From the NCBI GenBank assembly GCA_903924715.1, contig CAIYCP010000179.1, positions 1 through 19,036 on the forward strand: DNA of 19,036 nucleotides, in the 5' to 3' direction. The position numbers and the translations under genes were made by a program. Every line of letters starts with the position of its first letter. Within the stretch, counting starts at the first letter, position 1. Of the stretch, positions 13,310-19,036 are shown in pieces. This stretch comes from an uncultured beta proteobacterium. Lineage in GTDB: Bacteria; Pseudomonadota; Gammaproteobacteria; Burkholderiales; Burkholderiaceae_B. The notes under the pieces are model-generated. The model was given only the letters and a program-made list of their open reading frames with translations, made no database searches and was not told where the DNA came from.

Positions 13310-13402
13310 GGGCTGTCAGGCAGGTTTGCTTTATCTGCTCGCAGCAGCTGCATTCTTCACGGCGTGTTACCCGGCCCCAAAGGCCACCTGGATCTCCTTC
13401 AC

Positions 13403-15115
13403 ATGTCAACTCAACAACTCTCAACCGATGCAGGCGAAAGCTTTGCAGCGATGTTTGCAGCAAGTATCGAAAAGCAAGATATGAAGTCCGGCGAGGTCAT
13501 CTCTGCCGAAGTCGTGCGTATTGACCATAATTTTGTGGTGGTAAACGCCGGCCTGAAGTCTGAGGCACTGATTCCTCTTGAAGAATTCTTAAACGATCAA
13601 GGCGAGCTCGAAGTCAAACCTGGCGATTTTGTATCCGTTGCCATTGATTCGCTCGAAAACGGCTACGGCGATACCGTGCTGTCTCGTGATCGCGCCAAGC
13701 GCCTGTCGGCCTGGCTGTCACTCGAAAAATCACTCGAGAAAAACGAACTGGTTACCGGCACGATTACCGGTAAAGTCAAAGGCGGCTTGACTGTCATGAC
13801 TGCAGGCATTCGTGCCTTCTTGCCAGGCTCGCTGGTTGATCTGCGTCCTGTTAAAGACACGACGCCGTTCGAAGGCAAGACCATGGAATTCAAGGTCATC
13901 AAGCTTGATCGTAAGCGTAACAACGTTGTGGTGTCGCGTCGTGCTGTGCTCGAAGCCAGCATGGGCGAAGATCGTCAGAAATTGCTCGAAAATCTGCAAG
14001 AAGGTTCGATCGTTAAAGGTGTGGTTAAAAATATCACCGACTACGGCGCGTTCGTGGATCTGGGCGGTATCGATGGTTTGTTGCACATCACTGATATGGC
14101 ATGGCGTCGCGTGCGTCATCCTTCAGAAGTCTTGGCTGTTGGTCAAGAAGTCGAAGCAAAAGTTCTTAAGTTTGATCAAGAAAAAAGTCGCGTGTCACTG
14201 GGCGTCAAGCAGCTTGGCGAAGATCCATGGGTGGGCCTCGCACGTCGCTACCCACAGCACACACGTCTGTTCGGTAAAGTCACTAACCTTACTGACTACG
14301 GTTCATTCGTTGAAGTCGAAGCCGGCATCGAAGGTTTGGTACACGTTTCTGAAATGGATTGGACCAACAAAAACGTTGATCCACGCAAGGTTGTGACCTT
14401 GGGCGAAGAAGTCGAAGTCATGGTTCTTGAAATCGACGAAGACCGTCGCCGTATCTCGTTGGGCATGAAGCAGTGCCGTCAAAATCCTTGGGAAGAGTTC
14501 GCCTCTAACTTCAAGCGTGGCGATAAAGTTTCAGGCGCGATTAAGTCCATTACTGACTTTGGCGTGTTTGTTGGCTTGCCAGGTGGCATCGATGGTTTGG
14601 TGCATCTGTCTGACTTATCCTGGACCGAAACCGGCGAAGAAGCAGTTCGTAACTTCAAAAAAGGTGACGAACTTCACGCAACCGTGTTGGGTATCGATAC
14701 TGACAAAGAGCGTATTTCGCTTGGCGTGAAACAGCTTGAAGGCGACCCATTCAATAACTATGTGGGTACCTATGACAAAGGCGCAGTCGTACCTGGTACG
14801 GTCAAGTCCGTCGATCCTAAGGGCGCGATTGTTACCCTGTCGCTTGAAGTTGAGGGCTATCTGCGCGCATCTGAGATTTCTTCAGGTCGCGTTGAAGATG
14901 CAACCACTGCGATTAAGGTCGGCGATAACGTTGAAGCAATGATTATTAACGTTGATCGCAAGACACGTCAGATTCAGCTGTCAATCAAAGCACGCGATAC
15001 TGCTGATACTGCAGAGTCGATGCAGCGGATTTCAGAGTCGAGTGCTTCGTCGGGCACAACGAACTTGGGCGCTTTGCTCAAGGCCAAGCTCGACCAGGCG
15101 CGTGATACTGAATAA
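13403..15115 (+). CDS. rpsA: 30S ribosomal protein S1
   Basis: S1 binds and unfolds mRNA leaders on the 30S subunit. The 570-residue protein has six S1 (OB-fold) repeats, starting about residues 29, 115, 203, 288, 375 and 462. Repeats 3-6 carry the clearest signatures, such as 'ITDYGAFVDLGGIDGLLHITDM' split over 215-236 and 'LTDYGSFVEVEAGIEGLVHV'. The short tail is rich in Ser and Ala. I chose the ATG at 13403 (MSTQQLSTD); the frame is open upstream to a TTG/CTG-type start at 13364 that has no support. There is no strong Shine-Dalgarno, which is common for rpsA, whose leader is usually a target of S1 autoregulation. It lies 93 bases after cmk, so it may have its own promoter. Confidence 0.98.
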   Translation: MSTQQLSTDAGESFAAMFAASIEKQDMKSGEVISAEVVRIDHNFVVVNAGLKSEALIPLEEFLNDQGELEVKPGDFVSVAIDSLENGYGDTVLSRDRAKRLSAWLSLEKSLEKNELVTGTITGKVKGGLTVMTAGIRAFLPGSLVDLRPVKDTTPFEGKTMEFKVIKLDRKRNNVVVSRRAVLEASMGEDRQKLLENLQEGSIVKGVVKNITDYGAFVDLGGIDGLLHITDMAWRRVRHPSEVLAVGQEVEAKVLKFDQEKSRVSLGVKQLGEDPWVGLARRYPQHTRLFGKVTNLTDYGSFVEVEAGIEGLVHVSEMDWTNKNVDPRKVVTLGEEVEVMVLEIDEDRRRISLGMKQCRQNPWEEFASNFKRGDKVSGAIKSITDFGVFVGLPGGIDGLVHLSDLSWTETGEEAVRNFKKGDELHATVLGIDTDKERISLGVKQLEGDPFNNYVGTYDKGAVVPGTVKSVDPKGAIVTLSLEVEGYLRASEISSGRVEDATTAIKVGDNVEAMIINVDRKTRQIQLSIKARDTADTAESMQRISESSASSGTTNLGALLKAKLDQARDTE

Positions 15116-15120
15116 TCCCA

Positions 15121-15444
15121 GTGACCAAGTCTGAACTCATCGCCGCACTGGCGGCCCGCTACACTCAGCTGGCCGCCCGTGACACCGATTACGCTGTCAA
15201 AACAGTGCTTGATGCAATGACCGAGGCTTTGGCCGAAGGTCAGCGCATTGAAATCCGTGGTTTTGGTAGTTTTTCGTTGTCTGAACGTGCACCGCGGGTT
15301 GGGCGTAATCCTAAGTCTGGCGAACAAGTGATGGTGCCTGGTAAACAGGTGCCGCACTTCAAGGCAGGTAAAGAGTTGCGCGAACGGGTGGATTTGAATG
15401 GCGGTGGTTCAGGTACCGATCCAACGACCGCGTCTGGTGATTGA
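15121..15444 (+). CDS. ihfB: Integration host factor subunit beta
   Basis: IhfB pairs with IhfA to bend DNA sharply at specific sites, affecting transcription, replication and recombination. The 107-residue protein shows the HU/IHF fold: MTKSELIAALA, the RGFGSFSLSERAPR strand pair and GRNPKSGE, with Pro64 that intercalates at the kink. A Gly/Thr-rich tail of about 13 residues (GGGSGTDPTTASGD) extends beyond the usual end. The start is GTG at 15121, five bases after the rpsA stop, with no clear ribosome-binding site. Translation is probably coupled to rpsA. A strong terminator follows directly. Confidence 0.96.
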   Translation: MTKSELIAALAARYTQLAARDTDYAVKTVLDAMTEALAEGQRIEIRGFGSFSLSERAPRVGRNPKSGEQVMVPGKQVPHFKAGKELRERVDLNGGGSGTDPTTASGD

Positions 15445-15453
15445 TTTGATATT

Positions 15454-15481
15454 AAAAAAACCGCTCTTAGGCGGTTTTTTT
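15454..15481 (+). terminator. Intrinsic terminator after ihfB (bidirectional)
   Basis: Seven A and CCGC (15454-15464), loop TCTTAG, then GCGG and seven T (15471-15481). The stem is perfect and symmetric, so it could work in both directions. It closes the long gyrA-ihfB block and insulates the lapA unit. Confidence 0.95.
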
Positions 15482-15537
15482 ATGCATCAAAACGGCAGGA
15501 CGCTTACAATCTCTTTTTGTACTTTGGAGCATCAGCC

Positions 15538-15855
15538 ATGCGTTACCTTGTCTGGGCTTTACGTTTAATTGTTTTTGTCGCAGTATTAATGTTCGCTTTA
15601 AAAAATACTGATCCCGTGGGCGTGACGTTTTATGGCACCTGGGCGATTCAAAGTGTCCCTCTTATTGTCGTGATGCTTTCAACTTTTGTGTTGGGTACTT
15701 TGTTTGGGCTCCTGCTCACAGTGCCTGGGTCAATCCGTCGTCGTCGTGAAGCAGCGCGCCTGAAAAAAGAACTCGACCGTATACAGGCGGCGGTGAATCC
15801 GTCTGGTGCGGCGCAAATTTCGCCTGATACGTTGGTGCCCTTATCACCAATTTGA
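15538..15855 (+). CDS. lapA: LPS assembly protein LapA
   Basis: LapA (YciS, DUF1049) is an inner-membrane partner of LapB in controlling LpxC turnover and LPS assembly. The 105-residue protein has two transmembrane segments (about 4-22 and 44-64) with KNTDPVGVTFYG between them, the family signature. A basic cytoplasmic tail RRRREAARLKKELDR follows and probably forms a coiled coil. The ATG at 15538 has a GGAG ribosome-binding site (15525-15528). A TTG at 15517 also lies in frame but would include the ribosome-binding site in the coding part. TACAAT at 15505-15510 is a possible -10 box, with no good -35. Confidence 0.93.
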   Translation: MRYLVWALRLIVFVAVLMFALKNTDPVGVTFYGTWAIQSVPLIVVMLSTFVLGTLFGLLLTVPGSIRRRREAARLKKELDRIQAAVNPSGAAQISPDTLVPLSPI

Positions 15856-15857
15856 TT

Positions 15858-15876
15858 GATCAGCGTTTTGCTGATC
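15858..15876. repeat. Inverted repeat between lapA and lapB
   Basis: GATCAGC (15858-15864), loop GTTTT, GCTGATC (15870-15876), starting three bases after the lapA stop. It is followed by GGGTTTAAG rather than a T-run, so it is not a standard terminator. It may stabilise the lapA transcript or tune lapB expression. Confidence 0.45.
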
Positions 15877-15927
15877 GGGTTTAAGCCGGCGTCGAACCGC
15901 CTCATGATTTGATTTTAGGAAGACCGC

Positions 15928-17148
15928 GTGGATTTTGAGTCTTGGTGGCTGATTTTTGTGCCGTTGCTGTTTGCCTTGGGGTGGATGGCTGCACGCTTCG
16001 ATATCCGACAAATTTTGTCCGAAACTCGTAATCTTCCTGATTCGTATTTTCGGGGTTTAAATTTTTTACTAAACGAAGAGCCCGATCGCGCGATCGATGC
16101 GTTTGTTGAGGTCGCGAAACTTGACCCTGAAACAACTGAACTTCACTTCGCTTTAGGTAGCCTGTTTCGTCGTCGTGGCGAAATGGAGCGTGCAATCCGT
16201 GTTCATCAAAGTCTTTTGTCGCGTGCAGATTTGCCCATTGGCCAGCGCGAGCACGCGCAACATGAGCTCGCCCAAGATTATCTCAAGGCCGGTATGCTTG
16301 ATCGTGCCGAAGAGGCGTTCAGCGTACTGAAAGACACGACCTTTGGTTTGGCTTCCTTGCGTGCATTGATTCGCATCTATGAATCTGAGCACGATTGGCC
16401 ACGCGCGATCCTTGCTGTAGAAAGTTTGAGAAAACTGGTGGATGAGCCGGTGCCACAATTGGTTCATTACCACTGCGAGCAGGCGCAGGCTGCGCTTGCC
16501 ACCAAACCGCCTCAGGTTGAGCTCGCGCAAGAGGCGTTGAAGGCGGCTGAAAAAGCGGTAAAGGCTAGCCAAACTGGCTTGGGGTCGGCTGCTTCTGTGC
16601 GTGTGGCGATGATTCACGCCTCGATCGCAGACTCGGCGCAACAGCCGCAGCTTCAAAGACAATATCTTCAAGCTGTACTCGAGCAAGCCCCTGAGTATGC
16701 GGGGTTGATTGCAGAGCAGCTATTACAAAATTTCTCTTCGACACAAGAGTCTGCCCAAGGTTTGGCTTTGTTGCAGTCTCATCATCAGCAATACCCGTCC
16801 CTTGATCTCTTTAATGTGGTGTTTCGTGCACTACGTGCTCAGCAGAGTGTTGAAGTCGCTTGGGCCTTTGCCCGCGAAGCGCTGCAGGCAAATCCATCAC
16901 TCTTGGGACTAGACCGGCTGCTCGAGGCTGAGCTTGCGCATGCGGCTGAAAGCAACATGCCACTTGAAAGCCCAATCCCGGGGGCAGATTTGGCTCTGTT
17001 GCGTCGCTTGATTAATCAACATAGTCAGCGTCTGGATCGTTATACCTGCCGCACTTGTGGGTTTCAAGCGCGGCGTTATTACTGGCAGTGCCCTGGATGT
17101 AATGCGTGGGAAACCTATAAGCCACGCCGGATGGAAGAACTTGAATGA
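15928..17148 (+). CDS. lapB: LPS assembly protein LapB (TPR and rubredoxin-type metal site)
   Basis: LapB (YciM) is an inner-membrane-anchored cytoplasmic protein that presents LpxC to FtsH and so limits LPS synthesis. The 406-residue protein has one N-terminal transmembrane helix (about 6-22), a long run of TPR-like helices (about 35-340; 'YFRGLNFLLNEEPDRAIDAF' begins the first) and a C-terminal rubredoxin-type site. That site is Cys374-x2-Cys377 and Cys388-x2-Cys391. The start is GTG at 15928 with AGGA eight bases upstream. It overlaps hldA as ATGA, tying LPS quality control to heptose supply. Confidence 0.95.
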   Translation: MDFESWWLIFVPLLFALGWMAARFDIRQILSETRNLPDSYFRGLNFLLNEEPDRAIDAFVEVAKLDPETTELHFALGSLFRRRGEMERAIRVHQSLLSRADLPIGQREHAQHELAQDYLKAGMLDRAEEAFSVLKDTTFGLASLRALIRIYESEHDWPRAILAVESLRKLVDEPVPQLVHYHCEQAQAALATKPPQVELAQEALKAAEKAVKASQTGLGSAASVRVAMIHASIADSAQQPQLQRQYLQAVLEQAPEYAGLIAEQLLQNFSSTQESAQGLALLQSHHQQYPSLDLFNVVFRALRAQQSVEVAWAFAREALQANPSLLGLDRLLEAELAHAAESNMPLESPIPGADLALLRRLINQHSQRLDRYTCRTCGFQARRYYWQCPGCNAWETYKPRRMEELE

Positions 17149-18074
17149 AAACATTTCCTAAAGAGGCTGTCGCCAAGGCTCGGATACTCGTGGTGGGCGA
17201 CATCATGCTCGATCGTTACTGGTTTGGCGAAGTCGAACGCATCTCACCCGAAGCGCCTGTACCCGTGGTGCATGTGGTGCGTCGTGAAGATCGACTCGGC
17301 GGTGCAGCCAACGTCGCCCGTAATGCTGTAGCGTTAGGTGCACAGGTGACGCTCGCGGGGTTGGTAGGTGTGGATGAAGCGGCGACACGTGTCGGTGAGT
17401 TACTCGCTGAGGCCGGTGTGAAAGCGCATTTGATTGCAGATGCGGCACATCCCACCACACTCAAAATGCGTGTGCTCGGACGCCAACAGCAGCTCTTGCG
17501 CATCGACTTCGAAGAAAAGCCGACGGCTCAGTTGCTTGATACCTTGCAACAGCAGGTTGCCCCGTTGTTCGCTGAACACGATGTCGTGGTGTTTTCTGAC
17601 TATGCCAAAGGGGCGCTTGCACACGTTGAGGCCTTGATTACGCTCGCGCGCATGCAAGGCATTGCGGTCTTGGTTGACCCTAAGGGCAGTGATTATCAGC
17701 GCTATCGTGGTGCGACGCTCGTGACGCCCAATCGTGGCGAAATGCAGCAGGCGGTCGGCCATTGGACGACCGAAGCAGATTTGGCCGAACGTGCCCAGGG
17801 CTTGCGCGATCAACTTGAACTTGAGGCGTTGCTGGTGACCCGTTCAGAGCAGGGTATGACACTTTTTACAGCAAACGGTAGTGATCATGTCGATGCGCAG
17901 GCCCATGAAGTATTTGATGTTTCTGGCGCAGGTGATACGGTACTCGCGACGCTAGCAGTGATGCGAGCTGCGGGCGTCGATTGGCCAGAGGCAATGCGCT
18001 GGGCGAATCGTGCGGGCGGGATCGTCGTAGGTAAACTAGGTACTTCTACAGTAACTGCCGGAGAACTCTCATGA
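17145..18074 (+). CDS. hldA: D-glycero-beta-D-manno-heptose-7-phosphate kinase (kinase only)
   Basis: This PfkB-family sugar kinase (also rfaE1) phosphorylates heptose 7-phosphate to the 1,7-bisphosphate on the way to ADP-heptose for LPS core. The 309-residue protein matches the N-terminal domain of E. coli HldE: VVGDIMLDRYWFGEVERISP, GGAANVARN (52-60), a DPKGSDY segment, and DVSGAGDT with catalytic Asp264. The C-terminal adenylyltransferase half is absent, so a separate HldC (rfaE2) should exist elsewhere in the genome. Both ends overlap neighbours as ATGA (lapB before, hldD after). Confidence 0.95.
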   Translation: MKTFPKEAVAKARILVVGDIMLDRYWFGEVERISPEAPVPVVHVVRREDRLGGAANVARNAVALGAQVTLAGLVGVDEAATRVGELLAEAGVKAHLIADAAHPTTLKMRVLGRQQQLLRIDFEEKPTAQLLDTLQQQVAPLFAEHDVVVFSDYAKGALAHVEALITLARMQGIAVLVDPKGSDYQRYRGATLVTPNRGEMQQAVGHWTTEADLAERAQGLRDQLELEALLVTRSEQGMTLFTANGSDHVDAQAHEVFDVSGAGDTVLATLAVMRAAGVDWPEAMRWANRAGGIVVGKLGTSTVTAGELS

Positions 18075-19036
18075 TTGTGGTCACAGGGGCAGCTGGCTTT
18101 GTTGGTAGCAATATTATTCGCGGTTTAAATCGTCGTGGTTTGACCAATATTTTGGCGGTCGATGACTTGACCGATGGCGATAAGTTTGTGAACCTGGTCG
18201 GCGGACAAATCTCTGACTACATGCACAAAGATGAGTTTCGTCGTGGTGTGCTGGATGGTTTCTTGCCAGGTGTGCGTGCCGTGTTTCATCAGGGGGCTTG
18301 TTCAGACACCACTGAGCGCAATGGCCACTTTATGATGGATAACAATTATCGCGTGACGCTTGAGTTATTCGAATACTGCCAAACGCACAAAATCCCACTG
18401 ATCTACGCTTCTTCGGCTGCAGTCTATGGTGCAGGTCCTAATTATCTTGAAACGCTCGAAAACGAAAAACCGCTCAATGTTTACGGCTATTCAAAGTTTT
18501 TGTTTGATCAGGTATTGCGTTCGCGTATGCAATCCTTGACGTCACAAGTCGTGGGCTTGCGTTACTTTAATGTCTACGGACCGCAAGAACAACACAAAGG
18601 TCGCATGGCCTCTGTTGCGTTTCACAACATGAATCAATTCATCGACGAAGGTCATGTGCGTTTGTTTGGTGGTTGGGATGGCTATGCCGACGGCGGCCAA
18701 TTACGCGACTTTATTTCGGTGCATGACGTGGTTGATGTCAATCTGCATTTTTTAGACCATCCAAAAGTTTCTGGTATTTTTAATTGCGGTACAGGTCGCG
18801 CTCAACCCTTTAACGATGTGGCCAGTGCCGTGGTCAATACGATGCGTATCTTGCGCGGGCAAACACCCTTATCTCTTGAAGAACTGGTGAAACACGGTTC
18901 GCTACGCTACATCGCGTTTCCCGAAGATCTTAAAGGTCGCTATCAAAGTTATACGCAGGCTGACATTTCGGCGTTGCGGGCGACAGGCTTTAAAGCCCCA
19001 ATGCGTGATGTGCAAACGGGCGTCGCTGAATATGTC
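18071..19036 (+). CDS. hldD: ADP-L-glycero-D-manno-heptose 6-epimerase (C-terminus cut by window)
   Basis: HldD (rfaD) converts ADP-D-glycero- to ADP-L-glycero-manno-heptose, the last step in making the LPS heptose donor. It is a short-chain dehydrogenase fold with bound NADP. In the visible 322 residues: VTGAAGFVGSN (4-14), HQGACSDTT, SSAAVYG, the catalytic YxxxK (Tyr138 and Lys142) and Lys176 in QEQHKGRMASVA. These match E. coli Tyr140, Lys144 and Lys178 with a constant offset of two. The frame is open to the last base, and the family's usual length suggests only a few residues are missing. The ATG overlaps the hldA stop. Confidence 0.95.
   Translation, partial: MIVVTGAAGFVGSNIIRGLNRRGLTNILAVDDLTDGDKFVNLVGGQISDYMHKDEFRRGVLDGFLPGVRAVFHQGACSDTTERNGHFMMDNNYRVTLELFEYCQTHKIPLIYASSAAVYGAGPNYLETLENEKPLNVYGYSKFLFDQVLRSRMQSLTSQVVGLRYFNVYGPQEQHKGRMASVAFHNMNQFIDEGHVRLFGGWDGYADGGQLRDFISVHDVVDVNLHFLDHPKVSGIFNCGTGRAQPFNDVASAVVNTMRILRGQTPLSLEELVKHGSLRYIAFPEDLKGRYQSYTQADISALRATGFKAPMRDVQTGVAEYV

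Noticed and set aside
4376..15444. Possibility that the gyrA-ihfB block hides a novel gene
   Set aside because: Every frame of normal coding quality is a familiar housekeeping gene in the conserved Burkholderiales order, and the gaps are all under 100 bases.

Overview
The window is a stretch of a betaproteobacterial chromosome, most likely from the Burkholderiales near Alcaligenaceae (Bordetella-like). Three things support this. The tmRNA tag reads ANDERFALAA, as in Bordetella-type organisms. The order ubiG, ompA-like gene, gyrA, serC, pheA, hisC, tyrA, aroA, cmk, rpsA, ihfB, lapA, lapB, hldA, hldD is the conserved Burkholderiales arrangement. Individual proteins (OmpA with its WKNGTNELCW motif, GyrA, P-protein PheA) also look like that group. 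These judgements rest on family recognition from memory; no search was run.

Left end (1-1100, minus strand): an accessory, apparently iron-regulated operon. An outer-membrane beta-barrel protein (109-1011) is followed, with a 4-base overlap, by an exported protein of which only the first 37 codons are in the window. The operon has a readable sigma70 promoter whose spacer is occupied by a Fur-box-like sequence, with a second copy in the leader. Between it and ssrA (1087-1377) lies a gene-free stretch with an inverted repeat and an extreme C-over-G bias.

1378-3950 (minus strand): ssrA (tmRNA) with its terminator, then a Gph/MupP-type phosphatase coupled to ubiG, a strand-biased terminator, and an ompA-like gene encoding a peptidoglycan-binding protein. 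A 425-base divergent intergenic region separates ompA from gyrA.

4376-15481 (plus strand): one long block. gyrA is followed after one base by serC, then pheA, hisC, tyrA, aroA and cmk, then rpsA and ihfB, closed by a strong terminator. It joins DNA supercoiling, serine/PLP synthesis and the chorismate-to-Phe/Tyr branch to nucleotide, ribosome and nucleoid functions. Junctions from serC to cmk are mostly overlaps (ATGA, GTGA, TTGA), implying translational coupling. hisC is cut by one in-frame TAA, at a site where a Glu codon is expected, with the frame otherwise intact.

15538-19036 (plus strand): lapA, lapB, hldA and nearly all of hldD, a lipopolysaccharide unit (LPS quality control plus ADP-heptose synthesis).

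I see no CRISPR array, transposase, prophage gene or toxin-antitoxin module. No convincing new multi-gene system is visible. The points most worth a second look are the hisC nonsense codon, GyrA Gln83, the Fur-type operon at the left edge, and the odd sequence next to ssrA.
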